Shown: positions 25,445 to 34,455, counted from the stretch's first letter. The stretch: DNA of 64,000 nucleotides from Halorubrum salsamenti (GCF_007671685.1 NZ_VCNL01000004.1:248001-312000); one strand, 5' to 3'. Numbers and translations: made by a program. Notes: generated by a model from the letters alone, not told the origin.

Positions 25445-26317
25445 CTACTCCCGCTGGTGGACCCAGAACTCCTCGGTCTCAGTGGTCTCCTTTTTGAATA
25501 TCGGAACCTCGTCTTTCAGCCGGTCGATCCCGTCCTCGACCGTCCGGAACGCCTCCCGACGATGGCCCGCGAGGACGACGACGAACACGATGTCCTCGCC
25601 CGCCTCGATCACGCCCGTCCGGTGGTACATCCGGACCTCGAACACCCCGTCTCGCTCGGCCAGCTCGGCCTCGATGGCATCCATCCGCTCGGCGGCGACT
25701 CCCTCGTACTTCTCGAACGCGAGGTGGGTCGTCCGGTTGTCGTCCGGGGCGTCACGCGCTCGAACGCGCCCGGTGAACGTCGCGATGGCGCCGGAGCGGT
25801 CCGCGTCCGCGGACGCCTCCACGCGGCGCACGAGCGTCTCCCGGGTGATCCACGGCTCCGCGTCGGTCAGATCCGCGACGAGCCGGTCGAGGTCGACCTC
25901 GTCGAGACCGTCGGCGACGGCGACGACCGAACCGGGGACGTCCGCCGGCTCCGCGTCCGCACCGAGCAGGACCGTCGGGACGCGCAGGCGGGACTCGCCG
26001 ACGGCGACGAGGTAGTCGTGATCGGGCGCGAGCCCGTCGAGGAGGTCGTCGAGCCCGTCGACGCGGCCGCGACCCGTCCACGAGCCGTCGGCGTGGAGCG
26101 AGAGCGTCGTGTCCGCGGTCGCCGCCGTTCCACCGTCGCCGTCGGGGTCGTCTCGTCTCACCGCGACACCTCCATCGGTCACCTCGGAATCGGCGGATCG
26201 GCGGACGCGCTCACTCTCACCCGCGCAGTCGACGACGGCCACCTGCCCGTCGAGCCGGTCCACGAGCGACCCCGCGAGGTCGGCCGCTCCAGGGCCGACG
26301 ATCGATATCGGTTGCAT
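25445..26317 (-). CDS. moaE: MobB-like / MoaE fusion, molybdopterin synthase large subunit
   Basis: This 290-residue protein has a C-terminal MoaE domain (about 160-290) that, with a MoaD sulfur carrier, converts precursor Z to molybdopterin. The active-site lysines sit in PIFKKETTETEEFWV, and GEDIVFVVVLAGHRREAF is the family core. The N-terminal half (about 1-150) begins ISIVGPGAADLAGSLVDRL and resembles a degenerate MobB P-loop domain; the canonical GxxGxGK(S/T) is not intact (GPGAADLAG), so nucleotide binding is doubtful. Such fusions are known in haloarchaea. It stands alone here without moaD. Confidence 0.87.
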   Translation of the reverse strand: MQPISIVGPGAADLAGSLVDRLDGQVAVVDCAGESERVRRSADSEVTDGGVAVRRDDPDGDGGTAATADTTLSLHADGSWTGRGRVDGLDDLLDGLAPDHDYLVAVGESRLRVPTVLLGADAEPADVPGSVVAVADGLDEVDLDRLVADLTDAEPWITRETLVRRVEASADADRSGAIATFTGRVRARDAPDDNRTTHLAFEKYEGVAAERMDAIEAELAERDGVFEVRMYHRTGVIEAGEDIVFVVVLAGHRREAFRTVEDGIDRLKDEVPIFKKETTETEEFWVHQRE

Positions 26318-26450
26318 ACCCGAAGACGGGCTGCGAGCGGCTTAGGCGTTTCCCGGCGTGTCAGGGCGGACCGCGCTCGCGCCGCTATCCCTCCTCGCCG
26401 CCTGTCCCGCTTGATAATCCTTAAGACCGCGACAGGGGTATTCGACCGTA

Positions 26451-27176
26451 ATGAGAGTCGTCGTTTCTATCGGCGGGAGCGTACTCGCGCCCGATCTCGA
26501 TCCCGACCGGGTGACCGCGTACGCCGAGGCGATCGAGCGGCTGGCGACCGACGGCTGCGAGGTCGGCGTCGTCGTCGGCGGGGGCGGCGTCGCGCGCGAA
26601 TACATCGAGACGGCGCGCAATCTGGGCGCGAACGAGGTCGAGCTCGATCAGCTCGGCATCGGGACGACCCGGCTCAACGCCCGCCTGCTCATCGCCGCGC
26701 TCGACGGCGGCGCGAACCTCTCGCCGGCGACGGGGTACGACGAGGCGGCCGCCGCTCTCCGCCGCGGGGAGGTGGCGGTGATGGGCGGCCTGACTCCCGG
26801 GCAGACCACCGACGCGGTCGCCGCCGCCTTCGCGGAGTCGGTCGACGCCGACCTGCTCGTGTACGCGACGAGCGCCGACGGCGTGTACGACGCCGATCCC
26901 AACGTCGACGACGACGCGACCCAGTTCGGATCGATGTCGCCGGCGGAACTCGTCGACGTCGTCCTCCCGATGAGCCGGAACGCGGGGGCGTCCGCCCCCG
27001 TCGACCTGCTCGCGGCCAAGCTGATCGACCGCGGGGGAATCCGGTCCATCGTCCTCGACGGCACCGACCCGAGCGCGGTCGTCGACGCGGTGCTCCGCGG
27101 CGAACACACCGGTACCGACGTGGTCCCGACCGGAAGCGACGAGCCGACCTACTGGACGGGGGCGAGCGACGCGTGA
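26451..27176 (+). CDS. pyrH: UMP kinase
   Basis: This 241-residue amino-acid-kinase-fold enzyme phosphorylates UMP to UDP. It opens with VVVSIGGSVLAPDLDPD, then VGVVVGGGGVAREYI and GGLTPGQTTDAVAA and YATSADGVYDADP, matching the archaeal PyrH subgroup. A CCTTAAG box lies about 30 nt upstream. The stop overlaps the lysS start by 4 nt (GTGA), so the two are translationally coupled. Confidence 0.94.
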   Translation: MRVVVSIGGSVLAPDLDPDRVTAYAEAIERLATDGCEVGVVVGGGGVAREYIETARNLGANEVELDQLGIGTTRLNARLLIAALDGGANLSPATGYDEAAAALRRGEVAVMGGLTPGQTTDAVAAAFAESVDADLLVYATSADGVYDADPNVDDDATQFGSMSPAELVDVVLPMSRNAGASAPVDLLAAKLIDRGGIRSIVLDGTDPSAVVDAVLRGEHTGTDVVPTGSDEPTYWTGASDA

Positions 27177-28882
27177 GCGCCGACGACTCCCCCCACATCC
27201 TCTCCGAGCAGGCGCGAGAGGCCGGCGGCGCGGCGGGCGCCGCCGACGAGGGCGACGAGGACGACGGTGAGGGGTTCCGCGCCTTCTGGGCCGACGTGGT
27301 CGCCGACGAGATCGAGGCGCGCGACCCCGACGAGCCGATCGTGATCAAGGGCGGCGTCTCGCCCTCGGGGGTCGCGCACCTCGGCAACTTCAACGAGATC
27401 ATCCGCGGGTACTTCGTCGCGGCGGTGCTGCGCGAGCGGGGCCACGAGGTCCGCCAGGTGTTCACCTCCGACGACAAGGACCCGCTCCGAAAGCTACCGC
27501 GGAAGCTGGCCAACGCCGACGGCGAGATCGTCGGGCTCGGAGAGGTGGACGCGGGCGCGCTCGGCCGGAACCTCGGGAAGCCGTACACCGCGATCCCGGA
27601 CCCGTTCGGCGAGCGCGACTCGTACGCCGCGCACTTCGCCGCCCTGCTGAAGGCCGACGCCGACCGGCTGTCGATTCCGGTCGAGATGGTCTCGAACACG
27701 GAGCTGTACGCCGACGGCGCCTTCGACGACGTGACTCGAACCGTCCTCTCCGACCTCGACGGCGTCCGCGAGGTGCTCTCGAAGTATCAGGACAAGGTCG
27801 ACGGCGAGTACGTGCCCTTCAATCCGGTGTGCGCCGAGTGCGGGAAGATCACGGAGACGGTCACGAGCGTCGACCTCGACGCCGAGACCGTCGAGTACGT
27901 CTGCACGGACATGGAAGTCGGCGACGAGGTGATCGACGGGTGCGGCCACGAGGGGACCGCGACGTTCCGCGAGGGGAAGCTCCCGTGGCGGCTGGAGTGG
28001 CCCGGCCAGTGGGACGTGCTCGGCGTCGACTTCGAGCCGTTCGGGAAGGACCACGCGGAGGGGTCGTGGCCCTCGGGCGTCGACGTGGCGCGGAACGTCC
28101 TCGATAGCGAGCCGCCGGTGCCGATGGTGTACGAGTGGTTCACGCTCAACGGCGAGCCGCTCTCCTCGTCGGCCGGCAACATCGTCACCGTCCCCGAGCT
28201 GCTCGAACTGCTCGAACCCGCGGTGCTCCGGTACTTCTTCGCGCTCCATCCGAAGAAGGCGCGCGACCTCGACGTCGAACGACTCGACCAGCTCGTCGAC
28301 CGCTTCGACCGGTTCGAGCGCGCGTACTTCGGCGAGGTCGACGACGAGGACCTGACCGCCTTCGCCGAGCGCGCCTACCCGTTCGTCGTCGGGCGCGCGG
28401 ACGACCCGCCCGCCGAGAAGCCCGTGCGGCTCCCGTACACCTTCGCGGCCGTGCTCGGCATGGTCGACGACCCCGCGTTCCGGGAGCGACTCGCCCGCGA
28501 CGAGGGACACATCCCCGACGACGCCTCCGACGAGACGGTCGAGGCCGCGCTCGCCCGCGTCGAGAAGGCGCGGAACTGGGCGGAGCGCACCGGAAACGAG
28601 TACGACTACCGGCTCCAGACGGACCTGCCAGACGTGGACTTCGACGACGCCGTCGCGGCCGCGCTCGACGACCTCGCCGACTTCGTCGCGGCCGGCCACG
28701 ACGGCGACGCGATCCAGTCGGAAATGTACGAGACGGCCCGTTCCCACGACGTGGAGGTGAGCGACTTCTTCGCCGCCGGCTACCGGCTCTTCTTCGACGA
28801 CACGCAGGGACCCCGGCTCGGGGAGTTCCTCGGCGAACTGGAGCGCGACTACGTCGTGGCGCGGCTCCGCCGGGAGGCGTAG
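27173..28882 (+). CDS. lysS: Class I lysyl-tRNA synthetase
   Basis: This 569-residue enzyme charges tRNA-Lys. It is the archaeal class I type: the HIGH-like motif is SPSGVAHLGN (GGVSPSG preceding), the KMSKS-like loop is SSSAGNI, and CAECGKI / CGHEG suggest a zinc site. An acidic extension of about 40 residues precedes the Rossmann core. I chose GTG 27173, which overlaps the pyrH stop by 4 nt; the in-frame upstream sequence is Arg-rich antisense shadow. A short zinc-ribbon gene follows with no gap. Confidence 0.95.
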   Translation: MSADDSPHILSEQAREAGGAAGAADEGDEDDGEGFRAFWADVVADEIEARDPDEPIVIKGGVSPSGVAHLGNFNEIIRGYFVAAVLRERGHEVRQVFTSDDKDPLRKLPRKLANADGEIVGLGEVDAGALGRNLGKPYTAIPDPFGERDSYAAHFAALLKADADRLSIPVEMVSNTELYADGAFDDVTRTVLSDLDGVREVLSKYQDKVDGEYVPFNPVCAECGKITETVTSVDLDAETVEYVCTDMEVGDEVIDGCGHEGTATFREGKLPWRLEWPGQWDVLGVDFEPFGKDHAEGSWPSGVDVARNVLDSEPPVPMVYEWFTLNGEPLSSSAGNIVTVPELLELLEPAVLRYFFALHPKKARDLDVERLDQLVDRFDRFERAYFGEVDDEDLTAFAERAYPFVVGRADDPPAEKPVRLPYTFAAVLGMVDDPAFRERLARDEGHIPDDASDETVEAALARVEKARNWAERTGNEYDYRLQTDLPDVDFDDAVAAALDDLADFVAAGHDGDAIQSEMYETARSHDVEVSDFFAAGYRLFFDDTQGPRLGEFLGELERDYVVARLRREA

Positions 28883-29206
28883 ATGCCCGAGGACCGCTCG
28901 CTCGACGAGTTCGGGGGGGCGGAGGGGAACAGCGGAACCGACGACGCCGGGTCCACCGACACCGAACCCACCGAAACCGGCCCCGACGACACCGAACCCA
29001 CCGAAACCGACCCAGCCGGTGCCGCTGACGCGGACTCGTCGTCCGCGGAACCGGACGGCGACGACGTCGTCACCGATCCCGATCCCGCGACCGCGACGGC
29101 GACGTGGACCGCCGGCGGCGCCGACTGCGAGCGGTGCGGCGACCGCGTCGAGCGGCGCTGGCTCGACGGTGGGGACCGCGTTTGCCCCGACTGCAAGTCG
29201 TGGTGA
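28883..29206 (+). CDS. Acidic protein with C-terminal zinc ribbon (107 aa)
   Basis: The ATG follows the lysS stop directly (TAGATG). The product has a long acidic, Thr/Pro-rich disordered region with repeated TEPTETxP-type units (about 15-60) and a C-terminal zinc knuckle pair, CERCGDRVERRW and VCPDCKSW (about 80-107). It resembles haloarchaeal uncharacterised proteins found after lysS. Zinc binding is likely; a role with LysRS is only inferred from cotranscription. Confidence 0.75.
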   Translation: MPEDRSLDEFGGAEGNSGTDDAGSTDTEPTETGPDDTEPTETDPAGAADADSSSAEPDGDDVVTDPDPATATATWTAGGADCERCGDRVERRWLDGGDRVCPDCKSW

Positions 29207-29283
29207 TTTGAATCAAAACTTAATACGAAACGGGGTCAGTCGTTAGTTACGATAACGAGCACCTGATGTGTAGTTGGAGATAA

Positions 29284-30276
29284 ATGAGATTGGAATCCGA
29301 CCTCGTCTTGGGCCGACCCCCGCGGGAGCTCGCCGCCGCGTACTTCTGTCTGGGGACGCTGTTCGTCGTCGCGGCCGACCTCGCGGTGGCGTCCGCGGTC
29401 GGGTCGCTCCCGAGGTGGACCCCCGTTCACGTCGTCCGCGGGTGGACACTGGTCGCCGTCTCGTCGGTGGTCCTCTACGGCGCGACGACGTATCAGAAGC
29501 GTCGGGCGGTCGCCGCTCGGAGCGAGCTCGAAACGTCGAACCAGCAGTTGCAGGTGTTGAGCCGGGTGTTCCGTCACAACGTCCGGAACGACCTCAACGT
29601 CATTCAGGGGTACACGGACCTGCTCGTCGACCGGGTCGACGACGAGCGGAGCCGGGAGTGCCTGGAGACGATCCGAGAGACGACCGACGACGTGATCGAG
29701 ATCAGCGAGAAGCTGCGCGTCATCGAGGACACGTCGCCAGCCCCCCCGGACGGGCGGGTCGACCTCGTCGACGTGGTCCGTGAGGCGGCCACGAACGTCG
29801 ATCGCGCGGACGTCGCGCTCACCGTCGACGCGCCCGCCGAGGCGTGGGTCCGCGCGGACGAGTCGATCGAGTACCCGATCCGAGAGGTGTTCGAGAACGC
29901 CGTCACGCACAACGACGAGTCGGTGCGCCGGGTCGACGCCCGCGTCACCGAGAACGGGTCGACGGCCTGCTTGGAGGTCCGCGACAACGGCCCCGGGCTC
30001 CCCGACGACGAGCGAGCCGTGTTGCGCGCCGAGGAGGAGACGCCGCTGTCGCACGCGAGCAGCATCGGGCTGTGGCTCGTCAAGTGGATGTGCGAGACGC
30101 AGGGCGGAACCGTCGGGTTCGAGACGAGCGACGACGGGACGACGGTCAGACTCCGGTTCGAGTCGGTCGACGGTCCGGCGGCGCCGACGGAAGGAACGGA
30201 CAGCGGAACGGCGAGCGGGATCAAAACGAGCGGTTTGGGCGCGGAAAGGAAGGCCGACCCGGGGGCGCGAAGCTAG
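29284..30276 (+). CDS. Membrane histidine kinase, orphan
   Basis: This 330-residue protein has two membrane helices (about 17-40 and 52-70), no recognisable sensor domain, then a HisKA-type dimer helix with the phospho-acceptor in FRHNVRND (His98) and an HATPase domain: N-box VFENAVTHND, G-box DNGPGLP, and SSIGLWLVKWM. The C-terminal tail is low complexity. No response regulator is nearby, as is common for haloarchaeal kinases. Its stop TAG overlaps, tail to tail, the stop of the opposite-strand small gene at CTAG 30273-30276. Confidence 0.87.
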   Translation: MRLESDLVLGRPPRELAAAYFCLGTLFVVAADLAVASAVGSLPRWTPVHVVRGWTLVAVSSVVLYGATTYQKRRAVAARSELETSNQQLQVLSRVFRHNVRNDLNVIQGYTDLLVDRVDDERSRECLETIRETTDDVIEISEKLRVIEDTSPAPPDGRVDLVDVVREAATNVDRADVALTVDAPAEAWVRADESIEYPIREVFENAVTHNDESVRRVDARVTENGSTACLEVRDNGPGLPDDERAVLRAEEETPLSHASSIGLWLVKWMCETQGGTVGFETSDDGTTVRLRFESVDGPAAPTEGTDSGTASGIKTSGLGAERKADPGARS

Positions 30277-30407
30277 TCGAGTTCCGTGATCGTCACCGCG
30301 TACACCGCGCCGCAGTTGCCGCATTCGACGTGGACCCCGCGGCTCGTCTCCCCGCGAGTGAACTCGGAGATCTCTTCCGAACACGAGCACTCGAACTGGA
30401 CTTTCAT
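30273..30407 (-). CDS. Tiny zinc-ribbon-like protein (44 aa)
   Basis: The ATG at 30407 opens a 44-codon frame ending in TAG (30273-30275). The product reads KVQFECSCSEEISEF, then VECGNCGAVYAVTITELD: four cysteines as CxC and CxxC that can bind one zinc. A TTTAAATACC box lies about 28 nt upstream on the minus strand. Strong haloarchaeal codon use. Function unknown. Confidence 0.72.
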   Translation of the reverse strand: MKVQFECSCSEEISEFTRGETSRGVHVECGNCGAVYAVTITELD

Positions 30408-30506
30408 CAGTTCCAGTACGTCGTTCCGGTATTTAAAAGAATCCGTCCCAAAATCGCGTCTGAAAATCGAGGCGAGACGGTCGGAAACGCTCGGCGTCTA
30501 CGACGG

Positions 30507-30800
30507 TCAGTCGTCGTCGACGATCACTTCGACCGGCTCGTCGCTCGCGTCCGCGTCGTCGTCGGACGCTCCGGCGGCCCCGGCCGACTGCGTCTGCTGG
30601 TAGTAGAGCCCGCCGGCGACGGCGAGGACGATCCACGACCGCCAGTTCGCGAGGTTCAGCGTGTAGCCGATGCCGAACGGCTTCTCGACGAGCATTCCCT
30701 CGTCGGGCTGCCAGTACGACGAGAGCAGCCGGCCGAGGCTCGGCCGCTCGAAGTTGTACGGGATCCCGAGTATCTCTCCCGAGGACGGTTTGTCTGCCAT
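30507..30800 (-). CDS. DUF5808 domain protein
   Basis: This 97-residue protein carries the DUF5808 signature: ILGIPYNFERPS, then SYWQPDEGMLVEKPFGIGYTLN, followed by one membrane helix (about 55-70) and an acidic tail. In other organisms the domain occurs in small membrane or secreted proteins; its role is unknown. A CTTTATATG box lies about 27 nt before the ATG. Confidence 0.82.
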   Translation of the reverse strand: MADKPSSGEILGIPYNFERPSLGRLLSSYWQPDEGMLVEKPFGIGYTLNLANWRSWIVLAVAGGLYYQQTQSAGAAGASDDDADASDEPVEVIVDDD

Positions 30801-30891
30801 ACCGGTACATCACTCGCCGGGCATATAAAGCGTGGCGCAACTCCGCGTCGTTCGTCGTCCGCCGACGACTCACCGGTCGACTCCCGACCGC

Positions 30892-32619
30892 TCACCGGTA
30901 CCGTCCGCGTCCCTCCACGTCGCGAAGCCGTTCGAGAACGTCGTCGTCGCCCACGGCCGCGTACCCGGCCTCGAACGCCTCGATAAGCGGGTCCGGGTCG
31001 GTCGCGGTCGCGCGGACGGACCCCTCGAACACGTGGAGGTCCATCGCGTGGTCCTCGACGTGGCCGGTGTGGTAGGCGAGCCCGAAGTCGATGAGCGCGG
31101 CTCGGTCGGCGGTGTTCGTCGCGCGCCTCGTTTCGCTCGCCGCCGCCGAGCCCTCACCGGCCGCTTCCGCTCCTACCCGCGCGTTCCGCGTGGTCGGGTC
31201 CCCGTGAACGATCCCCGCGTCGTGGAGCCGAGCGAGGTGGCGACCGATCGACGCCGCGCGCTCCCTCCCCCCGTCGAGGGCGGCGGCGAGGTCGCGGTCA
31301 CCGACGTGTTGGAGGGTCAGCGTCGCGTTCGGCACGTCGGCGTCGTACACCAGCGGCGTCGGCACGCCCGCCCGGCGTGCCTCGCTCGTCAGCCGGGCCT
31401 CCGCGACGGTTCGGTCGCGCCTGAGCGTTCGGTCGAGCGTGGGATGGCGGTACGCCTTCGGGACGCGGCGTTTGATCACGCGGCGGTCGGCGGGACCTCC
31501 ACCAGTGCCGTCTTCCGAGACGATCGCTACCGTCGCCTCGGCGCCCCGCCGATCGGCGTCCGTCTCGACGCCCTCCCCTCCGGGAGCGCGTCCGACAGCG
31601 ACCGACTCGCCGCTCCGCCACGTCACGGGCACCTGATCCGGGCGGAAGTTCGGGTCGATCGCGGATCGGGGAATGGGGATCGTGTCGCCGGCCTCCGCCA
31701 TCTTCGCTCCCAACACGGCGATCATCCCGGCGTTGTCGCGGAGAAATCGCGGCTCCGGGGCGTGGAACTTCGCGTCGCGGGCCGCACACATCGACGCCAG
31801 CATCTCGCGGAGCCGATCGTTCTGCGCGACCCCCCCGCCCAACACGAGCTCGTCGGCGCCCGTCAGCGAGAGGGCGCGCTCCGAGACCTCGGTGAGCATC
31901 GCGAACACGTGCTCCTGCAGCGAAAAGCAGATCTCCTCGACGGGGACCCCGTCGTCGTACGCGTCGTTGGCGGCGGAGCTGATCCCGGAGAAGGAGAAGT
32001 CCATCCCCTTGACGACGTACGGGAGATCGAGGAGGTCCTCCGAGCCGTCGCTCTCCTCGACGTACCGCCGCGCCGCCGCCTCGACCTTCGGCCCGCCGGG
32101 ATGGTCCCAGCCGACGTGGCGCGTGAACTTGTCGATCGCGTTGCCGACGCCGGCGTCCATCGTCTCCCCGAGCACGCGGTAGCGCCCGTCGTGGTAGCCG
32201 AGCAGGTGGGCGTTCGCGCCGGAGGCGTTCAGACACACCGGGTTCTCGAAGCCAGAGCGATGGCGGCCGATCTCCAGATGGGCGACCATGTGGTTGACGC
32301 CGACGAGCGGCACGTCAAGCGCCCCCGCGAGCGCCCGGGCGGCGGTGCCGACGGTGCGGAGACAGGGTCCGAGTCCCGGACCCTTCGAGAACGCGACCGC
32401 GTCGATCGCGTCGGGACCGTGTTCGGCCTCGGCCGCGGTCAGCACCGCGTCGACGACCTCGGGGATCGCCTCGGACATGTGTTCGGCGGCCTCGCGCGGG
32501 TGAATGCCGCCGCTGTCCGGCTCGTACGGGTTCGATTCGATGAGAACGGAGTCCGTCTCGGCGTCGTACAGGGCGGCGCTCGCGCACCACGCGGTTCCCT
32601 CGATGCCGAGAACGCGCAT
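30892..32619 (-). CDS. Kae1-Bud32 fusion of the KEOPS complex
   Basis: This 575-residue protein joins Kae1 (about 1-330), the threonylcarbamoyl transferase that makes t6A37 in ANN-decoding tRNAs, to Bud32 (about 345-575), its regulatory kinase/ATPase. Kae1 has VLGIEGTAWCASAAL and the metal-binding histidines in NHMVAHLEIG; Bud32 has IVHGDPTTRNARV and LIDFGLAYHT kinase motifs. An acidic/Gly linker joins the two. The fusion is well known in haloarchaea. It sits 10 nt after rps24e; the S27ae gene often found between them is absent here. Confidence 0.96.
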   Translation of the reverse strand: MRVLGIEGTAWCASAALYDAETDSVLIESNPYEPDSGGIHPREAAEHMSEAIPEVVDAVLTAAEAEHGPDAIDAVAFSKGPGLGPCLRTVGTAARALAGALDVPLVGVNHMVAHLEIGRHRSGFENPVCLNASGANAHLLGYHDGRYRVLGETMDAGVGNAIDKFTRHVGWDHPGGPKVEAAARRYVEESDGSEDLLDLPYVVKGMDFSFSGISSAANDAYDDGVPVEEICFSLQEHVFAMLTEVSERALSLTGADELVLGGGVAQNDRLREMLASMCAARDAKFHAPEPRFLRDNAGMIAVLGAKMAEAGDTIPIPRSAIDPNFRPDQVPVTWRSGESVAVGRAPGGEGVETDADRRGAEATVAIVSEDGTGGGPADRRVIKRRVPKAYRHPTLDRTLRRDRTVAEARLTSEARRAGVPTPLVYDADVPNATLTLQHVGDRDLAAALDGGRERAASIGRHLARLHDAGIVHGDPTTRNARVGAEAAGEGSAAASETRRATNTADRAALIDFGLAYHTGHVEDHAMDLHVFEGSVRATATDPDPLIEAFEAGYAAVGDDDVLERLRDVEGRGRYR

Positions 32620-32629
32620 TCAGCGAGCG

Positions 32630-32938
32630 TTAGGCTTCCTCGGCGTCCGCCTCGCCCTCGCCGCCGATCTTGTTGCGTTCGAGCATGTACTCCTGCTCGA
32701 CGTCGAGTGCGTCCTCTGCGCTGTCGTACACCTTCGCGTAGCCGACCGTCTTGCGCATGCCGAACTTCGTGTCCAGCTCGTGGACGACGACCTCCTCGGA
32801 GGCCTTATCGAGCTTGGCCGCGAGCGAGTCGCGAACCGACAGACGAGAGGGCGTCGCCTCCTCGTGAGTCGTCTCGAAACGGATGTCCGTGCGGTGCAAC
32901 ATCGGGTTCTCCTCCTCGGAGATGATATCGACGTCCAT
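32630..32938 (-). CDS. rps24e: 30S ribosomal protein S24e
   Basis: This 102-residue archaeal/eukaryotic-type small-subunit protein has the family pattern PMLHRTDIRFETTHEEATPSR and VVHELDTKFGMRKTVGYAKVY. Its acidic tail is typical for halophiles. It is upstream of and 10 nt from the Kae1-Bud32 gene on the same strand, so the two are likely cotranscribed. Confidence 0.95.
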   Translation of the reverse strand: MDVDIISEEENPMLHRTDIRFETTHEEATPSRLSVRDSLAAKLDKASEEVVVHELDTKFGMRKTVGYAKVYDSAEDALDVEQEYMLERNKIGGEGEADAEEA

Positions 32939-33033
32939 GGTTCAGTTAGGCGTATATCCCCTCGAAAGCTGTAAAAGGATTTCGAAGCGGGGGTGCCGTC
33001 GAGATCCGGATTTCGGTCGCCTCCGTCCGGGTC

Positions 33034-33612
33034 TCACTGGTCTTCGTCGGGGACACGACCGAGCGCCTTGTAGGCCGCCTCGACGTCGCCGTCGAGCGCC
33101 TCGAACAGCTCTCGCGCCTCCGTACGGGACTCGGGGGTGACCGCGACGCGGACCATCCCCTCACCCGGCTGGCCGTAGACGACGCTCGCGCCGTCTGGCG
33201 CGGCGAGGATCGCCGGCAGAGCGGCCAGATCCTCCTCGCCGGCCACCTCGATAATGACCGGTTCGACGTCGGAGAGCGCCTCGGCGAGCGCCTCGAGCAG
33301 CTCCGCCGACAGCGACGCGGCGGGGTTCTCCACCGAGATCCGGCGGTCGTCCGCGGCCGCGAGCGCGGACTCGATCGCCGCGTCGACCGCCTCGCGCTCG
33401 GTCTTCCCGTCGATCAGCGCGACGTCGGGGACGCGGCCCGCCTCCCGCAGGTGGTACGTGACCACGTCGCCGACCGCGATGAGGGGGGCGTCGGGCGCGG
33501 CCCGCTCGCCGCGGGTCTCCGCCGCGCCCGCGAGCAGTTCGTCGGCGTCCGACGTCACCGGACCGAGCGGCTCCTTAAAGGCGTCGCGCAGGGAGTCGGG
33601 GAGTGTAAGCAT
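33034..33612 (-). CDS. GTP-dependent dephospho-CoA kinase (DUF359 family)
   Basis: This 192-residue protein matches the archaeal DUF359 family, shown in Thermococcus to phosphorylate dephospho-CoA using GTP, the last step of CoA synthesis. Family features include IAVGDVVTYHLREAGRVPDVALIDGKTERE near 45-75, the VENPAASLS segment, IEVAGEEDLAALPAI and VVYGQPGEGMVRV. It lies between Spt4 and S24e in a run of minus-strand housekeeping genes, a common archaeal neighbourhood. Confidence 0.92.
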   Translation of the reverse strand: MLTLPDSLRDAFKEPLGPVTSDADELLAGAAETRGERAAPDAPLIAVGDVVTYHLREAGRVPDVALIDGKTEREAVDAAIESALAAADDRRISVENPAASLSAELLEALAEALSDVEPVIIEVAGEEDLAALPAILAAPDGASVVYGQPGEGMVRVAVTPESRTEARELFEALDGDVEAAYKALGRVPDEDQ

Positions 33613-33660
33613 GGGTGAGGTAGTGGTTGAAACCGTAAACCGTTGCCGCGAACCGCCGCC

Positions 33661-33858
33661 CTACCGGACCTTCAGCGCGTACGAGCCGGGCTTCGTGACG
33701 TTCATCTCCTCCGCGATCTGGCTCTCCTCGGGCTGGGTGATGATGACGTAGCCCGCCCAGTCCTCGGTGAGCGACGACGACCCGCAGTGCTCGCAGGTCT
33801 GGGAGTCGGGGTCGTTGACGTGGTGGCACTCACGGCACGCCAGGCGGTCCTCGGCCAT
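33661..33858 (-). CDS. spt4: Transcription elongation factor Spt4 (RpoE2)
   Basis: This 65-residue zinc protein pairs with Spt5 to bind RNA polymerase and aid elongation. The zinc site is CRECHHVNDPDSQTCEHCG, followed by WAGYVIITQPEESQIA and the C-terminal PGSYALKVR, which is diagnostic. Its ATG overlaps the rpoE1 stop by one base, so the pair is coupled. Confidence 0.95.
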   Translation of the reverse strand: MAEDRLACRECHHVNDPDSQTCEHCGSSSLTEDWAGYVIITQPEESQIAEEMNVTKPGSYALKVR

Positions 33859-34433
33859 CAGTCGGCCTCCTCACCGGTCTGTTCGCGGTGTTGGCGCTGA
33901 CCCTCCAGCCACTCGTGCTTCCCGAGGCCGGGCTGTTTCGCGGTGAGCCCGATCTTCGAGTCGCGGGGGTTGCGCTCGTCGATGCTCTTGGTCACCACGC
34001 GCACCCGGACGGCGTCGTCGACGCCGAGGGTCTTGTCGGAGTCCGAGGAGGCGAGCTGCTGGTTCGCTCCGTCGAACGTGAGGTACTCGTCGGTGATCTG
34101 CGAGACGTGCAGCAGGCCGTCGACCGGGCCGATACCGACGAAGGCGCCGAACTCGACCGTCTCGACGACCGTTCCGTCGGCGACTTCCTGCATGTCGGGG
34201 TCGTACGTCAGCGCGTCGAACTCGGCCTCGTAGTAGACGCCGGGTCGGTTGTGTAACACCGCCCCGTCGCCGATGTCGTGGACCTCGATGACGCTCACGA
34301 CGCTCCCCACGTCCTCGTCCATTCGTCCTTCCAGTTTGTCCTGCAGCAGGGCTTTCACCCGCTCGTCGGTGACGTCCGCCAGGTGTTTCGGCGGTACCTC
34401 GACCGTATCCTTGAGTCGAACTCGTTTGTACAT
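33858..34433 (-). CDS. rpoE1: RNA polymerase subunit Rpo7 (RpoE1)
   Basis: This 191-residue subunit forms the stalk of archaeal RNA polymerase with RpoF. It has the N-terminal RNP-like tip (YKRVRLKDTVEVPPKHLAD) and a C-terminal S1 RNA-binding domain (about 80-170, FGAFVGIGPVDGLLHVSQITDEYL). It is followed by spt4 with a one-base overlap, the standard archaeal pairing. Confidence 0.96.
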   Translation of the reverse strand: MYKRVRLKDTVEVPPKHLADVTDERVKALLQDKLEGRMDEDVGSVVSVIEVHDIGDGAVLHNRPGVYYEAEFDALTYDPDMQEVADGTVVETVEFGAFVGIGPVDGLLHVSQITDEYLTFDGANQQLASSDSDKTLGVDDAVRVRVVTKSIDERNPRDSKIGLTAKQPGLGKHEWLEGQRQHREQTGEEAD

Positions 34434-34455
34434 ATTCGTTGGTTGTCCGCGTCCG

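Noticed and set aside
25273-25497. 74-codon plus-strand frame after a TATA-like palindrome
   Set aside because: Arg-rich and almost without acidic residues, and it runs antisense into moaE.
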